The notes beneath the pieces are model-generated. The model worked only from the letters and a program-made list of their open reading frames with translations. It was not told where the DNA came from and did no database searches. A program made the position numbers and the translations under genes. From positions 248,001 to 312,000 of the forward strand of contig JAEHOE010000132.1 of NCBI GenBank assembly GCA_016858145.1: a stretch of 64,000 nucleotides of DNA, read 5' to 3'. Positions 32,334 to 43,236 of the stretch are shown one piece after another. Numbering within the stretch: position 1 is the stretch's first letter; every line of letters begins with the position of its first letter. This DNA comes from Edaphochlamys debaryana (Eukaryota; Chlorophyta; Chlorophyceae; Chlamydomonadales).

Positions 32334-33691
32334 GTGATAGAGGAGGTCGGAGGAGGGAGATGGCCCTATTAGGAGGGATGGGGTAAGGCCATGTGGCCCC
32401 AGGCCGGGGGTAGGTGGGTAGTCTGAGGGTGAGTTGGGCAGAGGGTGCTGTGTGATTGTTCTCTTAGGTAGATGCGCCTTTCGCTGACTGCCTTTGTGGG
32501 ATGGATGAGGCGTGTTGCGAGGAAGTGCACCCGAGAAGCGCGGGGCTTGGAGGCTGCGCGTGTGGGTCTGTGGGAGCCCCTTGCCATTCTGCGGTGGGCA
32601 GACCCTGGGGCATGTGGTGCACTCAGCAGTGCTCACCATGCTAGCCCGCTCGCCATGTCGATGCTGGCCCTGCCCATGCTGGCCCTGCCCATTCTGGGCG
32701 CTCAACTGGGGGCACACTGCAGTGAGCAGCAAGTTTACGTGGGGGCATGCAGATTGCAGCCAGGTTGGGTATGATGTTGTTCGTGCTGTTTTTGACCATT
32801 TTTTTGTCGGCCTTGCCGGCCGCGCCTTCCTCCGTTCCTCGTCTGTGTTGGTCCTGTGCGGCCTCGTAAGATTGTGTGTAGGGGGGACAGTGGGCTCGAC
32901 GCTGTGTCCGAGTGATCCGACGGCTGAGGTCAACAGGCAGAAACAGACCGGGTCCGTACATGGGTCCGTACATGAGCCCTGCCTTCCTGGGGCGGGGCAC
33001 ATACCGCAGAATGGACGTATATACCTTGTGCGTTACATCTTCTTTTAGAACTTGTGAGGTACATGACGAGCCCCAAATGAGCTTGACTATGAGCGCAAAG
33101 AGCGTGTGCGAGGGAATGATAGACGTGAGCCATGCCCGCGCAGGGCGTGGCAAGGCGGCCTTGCTTGGCCCTTCTTGAGGCTTGCCAGCAGGCTCGTGCT
33201 AGCTGGCGCGGGGCACAAGGCGATGGGTGCCGCGCTAAGTCGGCTAGAGGGCCCAGCGCTGGTTTGTGGGATGTTGGCTGGTCGACGCCAGTGGGGGCAG
33301 TAAGGGCGGAGCAGGGCAGCTCAGGGGAGCTCAGTCCGCTGGCCTCAAGACATGGGCACGTCCAGTATGACTTGACAAACACAATCCTTTGAAACATCTG
33401 GGTCGAAGAGTCTGTTGTCCCCGCAACCGGTGTCCGTGTGAGCATGTCGAACCCCCGGACGACCCCCGGGACATCACGGCTTGCCAGCACCCAGCCGCCC
33501 GACCAGCAATGCATGTATCAATATAGGTCGCGTATGTGCAGTCGCTGTGCGTGCTCCCGTGCGGTTCGGGTGAGGCGGTGCAAGAACAGCGCTGACCCGG
33601 TTCGAATTTTACCATTTTCTCGTTGATCACCACGGCTTCTGTGCTGCTTTCGATACTTACAGCACTGCTCTTACACAGCAGCCGAGAAACA
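32334..33691. other. Intergenic, presumed CRTISO promoter
   Basis: Nothing with coding character on either strand. Short repeats such as GGGTCCGTACAT (twice, ~32950-32975) and CTGGCCCTGCCCAT (twice, ~32663-32692) are present. The CRTISO promoter should lie in the right part. Confidence 0.4.
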
Positions 33692-36600
33692 ATGCAGCTC
33701 CAGCGTTCTGGTGTGGCTGGAACCACAGCCAGGGAGCGTGGCTCTTCCAGCCGCGTGTGAGCCGTCCTCTGCCGCAGCTCCATACGTCTCCGTGTGGATT
33801 GGCTGATGCATGTGGTGCTGTGCTTGTTTCAGGGCCCTTCGCTGCGGCGTTAATGGCAATGCGCCGCGCGTGGTTGTCTCCGCTGCGCACGCGGTGAGGC
33901 TCTCCCCATCGCTGGCGGTTCAGCCACTTGCGCCAATTCTGCGCGCAGGTCCTGACCGGGTCGGTATGCTTGCAGGCGCCCGACAATGCCAGGGCCCCTG
34001 GACAGCCGGGCCGGCCATGCGTGCGCGCAAGCGCCACGAAGACCCCCTACCCGCCCCCCACGCGCCCCCTGAAAACGGACGCGCCTACGGACGTGGAGTA
34101 TGACGCGGTTATCGTCGGCGCGGGCATGGGAGGCCTGGCCACGGCCGCTCGGCTGGTCGCTAAGGGGGCTAAGGTCGTGGTCCTCGAGAAGTGAGCCGCT
34201 GGGAGCCCACAAGCCGGGGACGGAGGCGGGAAGTCACGTTACGAGCGCTTAGTGGTGCTATGGGTCCTGGGTATGTGTCTGTACCAAGGAGAGCTGTCAG
34301 ACAGGGTGCCAAGGGGTGAGGGGCATCGATGGCCGAAATGTTGGCTGTAGCACTGGGGGGCGCCTGCCCACGGACCCGTTGCTACGGCCTGCCACCCACG
34401 CATTGTATGGAGGCCTGGGACCTGGGTTGAGGCCAGAGCTACGGCCGTCAAGGCTCACCGGAGCCGCTGGGCGTTCCCTCCTACCCCTCGGGGCAGGGGG
34501 CTGGAGGGACTGCACCCACCCTCCGTGCCCACATGGGCCCAGCCGTAGCCCTGAGTCCACGCTTCGGTCCCCGGTTACGAGCATCCGGAGGCGAACCCGG
34601 ACACGGTTCCGCTAGGTCCCCACCCTCCACGACTTCCTGCGTGCTGCTCCCACCCCATCCTCCGCCCCCGCCTCCGCCCCGCTCGCCTTCGCCTCCCCGG
34701 CCCTCCTGCCCACATCACCGTCCCCCACCCGCCCCCAGGTACCTCATCCCCGGCGGCTCCGCGGGCCACTTCAAGCGGGAGGGCTACACGTTCGACGTGG
34801 GCTCGTCCATGATGTTTGGCATGGGTGGGTGGGGGCACGAGAAGGGTGGGAGGTTTGGGGATAGCGGCATGGCAGGAACAGCTTTTCTTTCTGGTACGGG
34901 TGGGTGGGGTGGTGATGTTTGGCATGGGTGGGTGGGGGCACGGGAGGGTGGCGGCATGGGTGGGTAGAAGTAAAGGGCATGGGTAAAGGGAAAGGGTATG
35001 GGTGAGTGGGGTCGTCCATGATGTTTGGCATGGGTGGGTGGGGGCACGGGTGGGTGGGGCGAGGGTGGGGGGGGGCATGGGGCGAGGGGGCCTGGTGAGG
35101 GGAAGCTAGGGGGGGGGGCGCTCGCCCGTAATGTTCTACATGGGTGGGTGGGGCGTGAGAAGGGTGGGCAATGCGGTACGGTCTAGGTCAGGCATGGGTG
35201 GGTGGGCGGAAGGATTGGGTCTTGCATGTGATTCCTCCTCCTCCCGTCCATGGTGTTGAAGGCTGGGCAGGAGTTTGTGGGGGAGGTGGTTGGCTTGGGG
35301 CAGGGGCAGGGAGCTGGAGTTGCGGAGCGCGGGTGGGTGGGAAGTCCTCCGCGGAAGCACGGGGGGGTGGGGGCGGCAGGTGGGCGGACGGGGGACCGGG
35401 CGCCAGGGAACAGGGGCGATGTGGGGCTTGGAGCGGGGCCGAATTTGTCCAGGGGATGTACTGGTAGTGTGAATGCTTGATTACGGGCGACCTGCGGGCG
35501 ATGTGGTGTTATGAATATCTTGATGTTTACAGCATCTTGGCTGTAAGCCCAAACGAGCCAAATGGCTTCATGCGCTGGTGTTGAGAATAACGTGGATAAT
35601 ACGCTCGAGATGAGAGCAAGGCCCTCCTTCCTTTGAGCCGAACCTCTGCTCGTCCTCTCCTCCCCGCCACCACCCTCCCACCCACCCCCAGGCCACGACG
35701 GCACCACCAACCTCATCACCCGCTGCCTGCAGACCGTCAACCGCAAGCTGGAGACGGTGCCGGACCCCACGCAGGTGGGAAGGGGCTGTGTGGGGCCTCG
35801 TGGGGCTGTGTGAGGCCTCGTGGGGCTGTGTGGGGCCTCGTGGGGCTGTGTGGGGCCTCGTGGGGCTGTGTGGGGCCTCGTGGGGCTGTGTGGGGCCTCG
35901 CATGGGCGGTGAGGGCGGGCAGTGAGGGTGGCCGCAAGGGCAGGGTCGGGCTGGGGGATGCAGACCGGGACCGACCCCACGCAGGTGGGAAGGGGCCGTG
36001 TGGGGCTGTTTGGGGCGGGAGTTGTGCACGGTGCTCGACGCAGTAGCCGTGGGGGCAGGGTCGGGCTGGGGGATGGAGAACGTGCCGGACCCCACGTAGC
36101 TGGGCAGGGCGCTGGGGGCACGGCAGGCTCTTGCGCAGGACGGCGGGGTGCCGTCCTCTGGCGCACGTGGCCTCCGCCTGGGCATTGCGGGTGCTCGGGC
36201 TTGGTGGAGATGCCTGGATGGGCAGGGTCCGGCTCGCGGGGATGAGGGCAGGGGGGGGGTGCGACGCTGCGTGGTCGGCCGGGTCAGCGGTGTTACCCTG
36301 CTCTCAGTAGCGAGGACCGGGGGAGACCGGCACGAGTTTGGCAAAGACCAGAGGACACTCAGCCGAGGCCTGCAGGCAGCTTCTGCTTGGGCACGGCTGG
36401 GTGGAAGAGGCGAGGGGCATGCAGGGTTCGACGCGCAGCACGCCGGGGACGTTTGGAGGCAGGAGCAGCCTGGATGGAGAAGGGGCAGGAGCGGGGGTGG
36501 GAACAGGTGTGGGAAGGGGCTCGGCTGTCGCTGCCGCTAGCCTACTCCAACGGCTGAACGTTTCTGTGAGAGGTCGCTCGTCATCCTGCCCTCTATACAC

Positions 36601-39600
36601 CCTCCCGACCCATCCCTCCCTCCTGTCCTTCCTGGCCTGCCTCGCCGCCGTGACGATCCTTCCACCTTCCTCTGCTCCTGAACGCTGACAACCCTGTCCT
36701 CCCCCTCCCCCTGCCCCATCTCCCCCCCTGTCAGGTGGTGTACCACCTGCCCAAGTCCAAGCAGTTTCCCGACGTAAGGAGACACGGGGTCGGGGGCTGG
36801 GGAGGAAGGGCGTGTGGGGTTTGGGGGCGGGAATTGTCGTACTGCACGGACACACCCGGGTGCGGGCGCCACGGCACTTTGCAGCGTGTACCCACACTTT
36901 CCTCCTCGGGCTCCCGCTGCACAGTTGGCACCGTGAAGCTACCACCTTAACCTCTTTGTGATTTCACCTCGCGTCCTGCAACCCTTCTCACCCCCCCCGC
37001 TCAGGGCCTGACCGTGGCCGTGTGGCGCAAGTACGAGGAGTTCATTGCGGAGCTCACCGCCCGCTTCCCGCACGAGAAGGAGGGCATCCGCCAGTTCTAC
37101 GACACCTGCTGGCGCATCTTCGACAGGTTGGTTGGTTGGGGCGATTGGTTGGTTGGTTGGGTGGTTGGTTGGTTGGACACGTGGTTTGGTTGGTAGTGAC
37201 TTCTTGTCAATGAATGGGGCTCTGCCTGTCTGCCCGATGCGCCAAAACAGAAGCACACGCCCCCCCTCCCCCAAACCCCTCTCCCCCCCCAAGCCTCAAC
37301 GTGCTTGATCTCAAGTCCCTGGAGGAGATCCGCTACCTGCTGGGCGAGTTCGTCAAGCACCCGGGCGCCTGCCTCACGCTCGCCTCCTTCCTGCCCGTCA
37401 ACACGGGGGACCTGGCGCGCAAGTACATGAAGGCAAGAAGAGAGGGAGAGGGGAAGAAGCAGAGTAGGAGGCGCTTGACGGACGAAGCAGATAAACAGAT
37501 GCAGGGGTCATTGGTTGTGGATATCGGGGCTGGGGCGACGGGGGCACGGGTGTGGAAGGAGGTAGTCTGGGGTTGTGGGGTGAGGCCAGGACTGGGATAC
37601 GTCCTGCGAGGAAGTGCAGGAAGGCAAGAGGAGGGGGCAGGGCGGGCGGTTGGGGCTGAGGGGAGAACCGTCACTCGCTCTCACACTGACGTGGGCTTCA
37701 CCGTTTGCCCTCCCCTAGGATCCCTGCTTCATCTGGTCCAACCCGTGTCTCGTCCAAAACACACACGCCTCCCCGCCCCCTCCCTCCCTCTCCCCCCTCC
37801 CCAGGACCCCGAGCTGCTCAAGTTCATTGACATCGAGTGCTTCATCTGGTCCACCGTGGTGTCGGACATGACGCCCCTGATCAACGCCGGCATGGTGGGT
37901 TGAGGGGTGGGGGGGTAGCGGGTGGGGCGAGAGGTTGCGGTCAGAGCCCCAGAGGGTTTCGACCAGGACGTGCAGCCTCCCCTACCCGTCCTCCTGTGCC
38001 CACCCTCCCTTCGCGTCTTCATCACCTTCCCTCCCCTGAGCGGCGCCGTCTCCCCGTGCCCGTCCTCCCTACTCCCTCTCTCTTACCGTCCCCCCCCTTT
38101 TCCCCCTGTCAGGTGTTCTGCGACCGCCACTTCGGAGGCATCAACTACCCCATCGGGGGGGTGGGCCGCATCGGGGAGGAGCTGGCGGCAGGTGGGGGCG
38201 GAGGGGGGTGCTGGGAGGGTTCGTGTGCGTGTGTGTAGCGTGTGCCATTGGCGGGGCGTGGGCAGCATCGGGGAGGAGTGGGTCCTACCTCCACCCCTTC
38301 CACATCGGGTCTGGTGTGAAGGGCTGCTCGCATGAGCCCGGGAGTCGTCGGCGCGGTGACTAGCCGGCCGGCCTTATACGGAACCGAAAGCCCGATGTCG
38401 AAGCCCGACCCATCCCGAACCCGTTACGTATGTGTCGCCGCTGTAGCCGCGTCGAAGGACCGACATCGTGTCTGCTGCCCCCCTCCCCCCGCCTCACCTC
38501 CCTTCCCCCTCCCTCTCCCCCCCCCTGTCAGGTATCGAGGACTTCGGCGGCCACATCGTGTACAAGGCCAACGTCAAGGAGATCGTGCTGGAGCAGCAGG
38601 CGGACGGCAGCGAGAAGGCCACCGCCGTCAAGCTGGCGGACGGGCGGGTGTACAGGTGGGGGCGGGGGGACGGGGGGTTTTATGTGTGCAGGGCTGCTCG
38701 CTTGAGCGGAGGGAAGCGTGTGCGTGTGCTTAGTGGTACCCGATGGCGTCGGTGGGGCGGGGTGTTCCCGCACCAGCCAGCACCTCTGGGCCTCCACCTC
38801 TTGACCACTTGTCCCCCTCTTGCCTCCCTCCTCTTGCCTCCCCCCCTGTCAGGGGCAAGGCCATCATCTCCAACGCCACCCTTTCACCTTCCCGCATGAT
38901 CGTCCCCGTCCCTTACTCTACCTCCCCTCCCCCCCTCTTGCCTCCCCCCTCCCCCTCCCCCCCTATCAGGGGCAAGGCCATCATCTCCAACGCCACCCGC
39001 TGGGACACGTTCGAGACCATGATCGGCAAGGAGAAGCTGCCCAAGGGCGAGCAGCTGTTCAGGTGCGGGGGCGCTTTGTAGGCATACCGTGAGGACCTTC
39101 ACTTCAGGACATTGGCTTGGAAAGGGGTCGCATGGGGTGAACGGGCAGTCGGGGAGGGGGAGCTGCCCAAGGGGAAGCAGCTGCTCAGGTGAGGGGAGGT
39201 GTCTGGGATGTGGGGGGTATGGGGTGGGGTGGGGGGTGCCGGAACTACTGTGGGCGTGTGATGGAATGAGCTGTGCCCAAGGACCAAGCACCAGCAGCTG
39301 GTCAGCTCTTGGAGCATGTGGGAGGGAAACGCAAGCGCCAGCAAGCGGAAGAACAACAATCACCGCCCCCTCACCAGTTGTTTGCCATCTGACTCCCTGC
39401 ACCGTTCCCGACGCCAATTCGCTACCCTACGCAGGAAGCGGTACAAGAAGTCCCCGTCCTTCCTGTCGTGCCACATCGGCGTCAAGGCGGAGGTCCTGGC
39501 GCACGAGAAGGACTGCCACCACATTGTGCTGGAGGACTGGGACAAGATGGACCAGGCCGGGTGAGGAGTGGGCGGCAGGCTGACGTGGCCCAGCGAGGAG

Positions 39601-41414
39601 CCAGAAGGGGACAAGCTTGGGCGGGTTGGCAAGGGGCGGCGCACGCGTTCAAGCAGTGCGCTCATCAGCTACTCACCCACTCCACGCCCCCACTCCCCTG
39701 CCCTCCCTGGCCCCTCGCCCACGTGTACCTCACCCCCCCCTATCCCCCCTTGCCTCCCCCCCTCTACCTCCCCCCCCCACCCCATCCCCACCCCCGTTCC
39801 GCAGCGGCGTCATCTTCGTGTCCATGCCCTCCATCCTGGACCCCTCCCTGGCCCCCGAGGGCCGCCACATCGTGCACGCCTTCACGCCCGACTGGATCGA
39901 GAACTACCAGGTGCGTTGGGGGGGAGGGGGCGGAGGCGTAAACGCGGGGGGGGCAAGAGCGTGTGTGTTTTGACACGCCGTGACACGCCACATCGTGCAC
40001 CCCTGACGCGCCGTCTGTCTCCCGCCGTAGCGGCCCCGGTACTGCGCTGCCCTGCCACCCCATCCCGTGCATGCTTGCTCGTCCCAACCGCCATAACCAC
40101 CTCCAACCGCCCCAACCACCTCCAACCGTCGCAGGGCCTGTCCACGGAGGAGTACGAGGCCAAAAAGCAGGCGGCGGCGGACGACCTGTGCCGCCGCCTG
40201 GAGGAGGTGCTCATCCCGGGTCTGCGCGAGGCCATCACATACCGCGAGGTGGGGGGGCGGGGGGGAAACGGAGGGGGGAAAGGGGCGTGTGTGTGTATGG
40301 CGGTTGTCAGGGGCTGCTTGCGCGATCATGACACCGCATAGGCTCGGGAGCAGGGCACGCTGGCGATGCGAGGCGGGGGAAACGGGGTGGTGGGTTTGTT
40401 TGCGCGTGTCAGGGTCGGCTCGCGTGATCAAGACACGACATGGGGCCTGCTGTTGACTTGATGAGGGTCCGACAGTTCCCTCGGCCCATCGCCTCGAAAC
40501 AGAGCGTGCTGGCGAAGGAAGGCGATCATCACTTCCCCCCGGCCTGCTCGCCTGCTGTTCACCCCTTACACCCCCTTTTTCTGCCACCACCACCCTACTC
40601 CCCAACCCCCCAGGTGGGCACGCCCCGCACGCACCGCCGCTACCTGAACCGAGAGGACGGCACCTACGGCCCCATCCCCTCGCGCCGCCCCTTCGGCATG
40701 CTCTCCATGCCCTTCAACTCCACCGAAGTCCCCGGGCTCTACTGCGTCGGCGACTCGGCCTTCCCGGGCCAGGTGAGGAGGAGGATCCGTACGGCAGATC
40801 TGTACGACAATGAGTGAGGGCGAGCGTGCGGAGTGGCTCGGTGCCGGTGCTGTCCTCAAGCGCAAGTGCGGAGGGCTGGGGCTTGTCCATTCCCCTCCTT
40901 TCCTGACAGCGCCCTCCCCTCCCCCGCTGGTCCCCGGGTGCGGTTTCCTGGGTGCGCGAGGGTTGGGACTTGTGGATTGCCCACCTCCTCATCATCGCCC
41001 CTCCCCCTCCCCCGCTGCAGGGCGTCAATGCGGTGGTGTTCTCCGGCTTCGGCTGCGCCCACCGGTAGGCTGGCGGAGTCGGGAGCAGGGAAGGGCGGAG
41101 TCGGGAGCAGGGAGGGGCGTTGCGCTTCGTTTCAGGCTGGTGTGGATCCCTGGACCGGCGTGCGCTTTGTGCGCTCTGTGCTGTGGGCTTCAATTCCTCC
41201 TTGACCTCCTCTCCCGACTCCTCTCCCTGATCCTTGCACCGCCCCCCCCCCCTCTCCGTCTCCCGCATCCTTGACCTGATCCTCGACCCCTTTCCTCCCC
41301 TCTTGCCTCCCCCCCCCCCTTAGCGTCCTGGTGGACCTTGGCATGGAGCCCGCCTGGCCCGCCGCGGACAAGTTGTACGGCAAGGCCCTGGCCGCGATCC
41401 GCGATTCGTCGTAG
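33692..41414 (+). CDS. CRTISO: Carotenoid isomerase (prolycopene isomerase), 611 aa
   Basis: Eighteen exons, all phase-consistent: 33692-33756, 33833-33893, 33976-34190, 34739-34824, 35692-35774, 36735-36773, 37005-37126, 37294-37432, 37805-37894, 38113-38191, 38532-38655, 38970-39062, 39435-39560, 39805-39910, 40135-40248, 40614-40772, 41021-41064, 41324-41414. The first ~75 residues are Arg/Ser/Ala-rich and suit a chloroplast transit peptide. The FAD-binding dinucleotide motif GAGMGG (residues 90-95) opens the mature enzyme, followed by [43 protein letters not shown] and [10 protein letters not shown], all characteristic of CRTISO. The family converts poly-cis-lycopene to all-trans-lycopene in the plastid. 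Length is close to the plant enzyme. Intron 8 starts with GC (37433). The N-terminal two exons are the least certain. Confidence 0.92.
34912..35155 (+). repeat. Echoes of CRTISO exon 4 end in intron 4
   Basis: The exon 4 end and donor (ATGATGTTTGGCATGGGTGG) recur at ~34912-34942, ~35011-35050 (with TCGTCCATGATG, the best copy) and, degenerate, at ~35120-35155. Confidence 0.75.
35784..35901 (+). repeat. 20-bp tandem repeat in CRTISO intron 5
   Basis: About five to six copies of TGGGGCTGTGTGGGGCCTCG, one with GTGAGG, starting just after the exon 5 donor. Confidence 0.85.
35962..36107 (+). repeat. Echoes of CRTISO exon 5 end in intron 5
   Basis: Exon 5 ends GTGCCGGACCCCACGCAG before the donor GTGGGAAGGGG. 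Copies: ~35965-35995 (CGACCCCACGCAGGTGGGAA) and ~36080-36107 (GTGCCGGACCCCACGTAGCT, donor-like site destroyed). Confidence 0.75.
38254..38280 (+). repeat. Echo of CRTISO exon 10 end in intron 10
   Basis: GGGCAGCATCGGGGAGGAGT resembles the exon 10 end GGGCCGCATCGGGGAGGAGC, about 95 bp upstream. Confidence 0.6.
38314..38412 (+). repeat. Dispersed ~100-bp intronic repeat, copy 2
   Basis: In CRTISO intron 10, sense orientation. Shares GAAGGGCTGCTCGCATGAGC, TAGCCGGCCGGCCTTA and ACGGAACCGAAAGCCCGA with the copy at 16036; at least 80 of ~95 positions agree by eye. Confidence 0.75.
38853..38880 (+). repeat. Perfect 28-nt echo of CRTISO exon 12 start
   Basis: Identical to 38970-38997 (begins GGGCAAGGCCATCATCTCCA) and preceded by its own TGTCAG acceptor and pyrimidine tract. 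After 38880 the sequence diverges, so this copy is not a complete exon. Offset is 117 bp. Confidence 0.9.
39158..39192 (+). repeat. Echo of CRTISO exon 12 end in intron 12
   Basis: AGCTGCCCAAGGGGAAGCAG then CTGCTCAGGTG mirrors the exon 12 end (CTGCCCAAGGGCGAGCAGCT, TCAGGTG) including a donor-like GT. Confidence 0.75.
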
Positions 41415-42678
41415 ATGTACGGCACCTGGATGCCGTACGCACCGTACTGCAGAGCATGGCGGGGGCAGCTTCAGGGTTGCGGCTGTAGCGCATGACAACT
41501 GGGAGGGGGCACGTTATAAGAGCAACGGCACAGTGGCCGGGAGGGTGAGTACAAAGGCGAAGGAGAAATGCGAGACACACCAGAAAAATACGGACCGACT
41601 GAAGGACGAGGGTGCTGGGCCATGGCAGGTGGACCGCGGGAGCATCCGAGGGGATAGGAGCCGAGGGGCTGTTCTGACATCGAGCATCGATGGATTAACG
41701 AGTCGGGACCCGGACCGCTGCCGCTCACCGGCAGGCGCGGCAAAGCAGAGCGTGCATGGGTGGCGAGTGGCATCGTGAGCCGGGGAAGTGGCCCATCCTA
41801 AATTTTTGGGGCGTGAGCAAGGTGTGGCCAGGCCGGGTATGGGGCGTGAGCAAAGATGTGGATGGGTGAGAGCGAGATACTGGACACACGTAAGCTTGGC
41901 CAGAGGTGTGCGTGGACAGGGGTTTCTGTGCTCGCAGGGGCCGTGCAGCGTAGTCCGGACGATGATGAAGGGGGATGCAGCTGAGCGCGCTGTCGCAACG
42001 CGAGAGAAGAAGGCAGGGTGCCAGCAGTGCGCATCGCCGAGGCAGGGGCTCCCTAGGGGCAGCCGCGCGCGCAAACGGTACTTTCCTGGCTCCGGGTGTG
42101 GAGGCCCCCGGTGTTGTGCGTGCAGGCGGCCGCCAGTCCCGCTAGAGCGCGTTGGCCCACCTGTGATCAATGTGAAGCGCAGCGTCGAGTCAGCTTGTGG
42201 TGTTGCCAACGGTAATAGTGCGGTGCGTGTGCCGTGCGAACCGGGGGAAAGAGTCAGTGGCAAGGACGGCTGGTAAGTAGCTGACCGCAGTACGGCTCTA
42301 GACGCTTCATCCCGCCATCCCGCGTGCACTAATGCAACTAGCTCGACACCAAGGAGCCGGCGCAGGAACCGCATAGTTTTGGGAGGGGCAGATATGGCAA
42401 GGCCCCACAAGGGAGAAGCGCGCGACGGGGCTGACGAAGCCAAAGCGAAGACGACGTTGGCGTAGGATGATGTAGGCCGCAGACGGTGAAGGTGTAGGGT
42501 TGAGGCTGCCTTCCGCTCGTAGACACCGGTCGCACCGCCCGCGCGCAAAGTTTGCTGTGGAACACGCGCTGGCGCAAGCTGCCTCGAGGCGGAGAGAAAG
42601 CTGTGGAGGTACCTGCGAGGCTGTGGACAGGGGTGCAGGGAAGCTGAAGCGGTCCTGAGGGGAAGGACTGGTTCCCCT

Positions 42679-42683
42679 GTAAT
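42679..42683 (+). terminator. Possible TGTAA poly(A) signal for CRTISO
   Basis: First TGTAA noticed downstream of the CRTISO stop, 1265 bp away. Long for a 3' UTR, so tentative. Confidence 0.25.
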
Positions 42684-42917
42684 GCAAACGCGGCAGCGGA
42701 GGCACCGTCCCGGAGCTCCCGCCACGTGTTTCCGTGCGTACCACCTGCACCCCGAGACCGCTGTGCGCAGGTGAGCAGTGCGGGGCGGCGGTAGTGGGGC
42801 TGCGCACTGTGGCGGCTGTTGTGCACTGTGTACACTGTATGTGGGGCAGAGGGCGGGATCGAGGGCAGTTGCGGCCGGACGGACGGGATGTGGGACATGG
42901 AGGGGCCGTTCAGCATA

Positions 42918-42956
42918 GCCAGAACGCTAGCCAGAACGCTAGCCAGAACGCTAGCC
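42918..42956 (+). repeat. 12-bp tandem repeat
   Basis: Three copies of AGCCAGAACGCT (ending AGCCCGCG), about 300 bp upstream of the next ATG. Confidence 0.8.
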
Positions 42957-43236
42957 CGCGTAGCAGACGCTAGGGAGGCGTGAGGGCGGGAGCCGGGCAG
43001 AGGCCGGGAGCCGGTCGCAGCTGCGGCCGGGAGCGCGGGAAGCACGCGCGCCGGATCCCGCTCGTCCGCCGCCGAATAGTTTGGCCGCCGCAAAACCCCT
43101 CGGCCCGCGCCATAAACGAGCCCCAACCGGCTCTCTCTCGCATCATTCTCCCTGCGCACTTGCATAGAGCTAAAGCACCACAGCAGCGTTAACCGCGCGC
43201 CGCAAAGTAACTCAGCTAGCATATCAGCTAGGAGCC

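Larger units (their letters stand above)
41415..43236. other. Intergenic after CRTISO
   Basis: No supported gene. A 403-residue open frame on the minus strand (41514-42725) has no domain and no splice context and is most likely a GC-driven artefact. Contains a possible TGTAA at 42679 and a three-copy 12-bp repeat at 42918-42956. The promoter of the Ala/Ser-rich gene lies at the right end. Confidence 0.45.

Noticed and set aside
41514..42725. 403-codon open frame on the minus strand downstream of CRTISO
   Set aside because: No domain, signal peptide, splice context or repeat structure; composition is what GC-rich non-coding DNA gives. Kept as intergenic.
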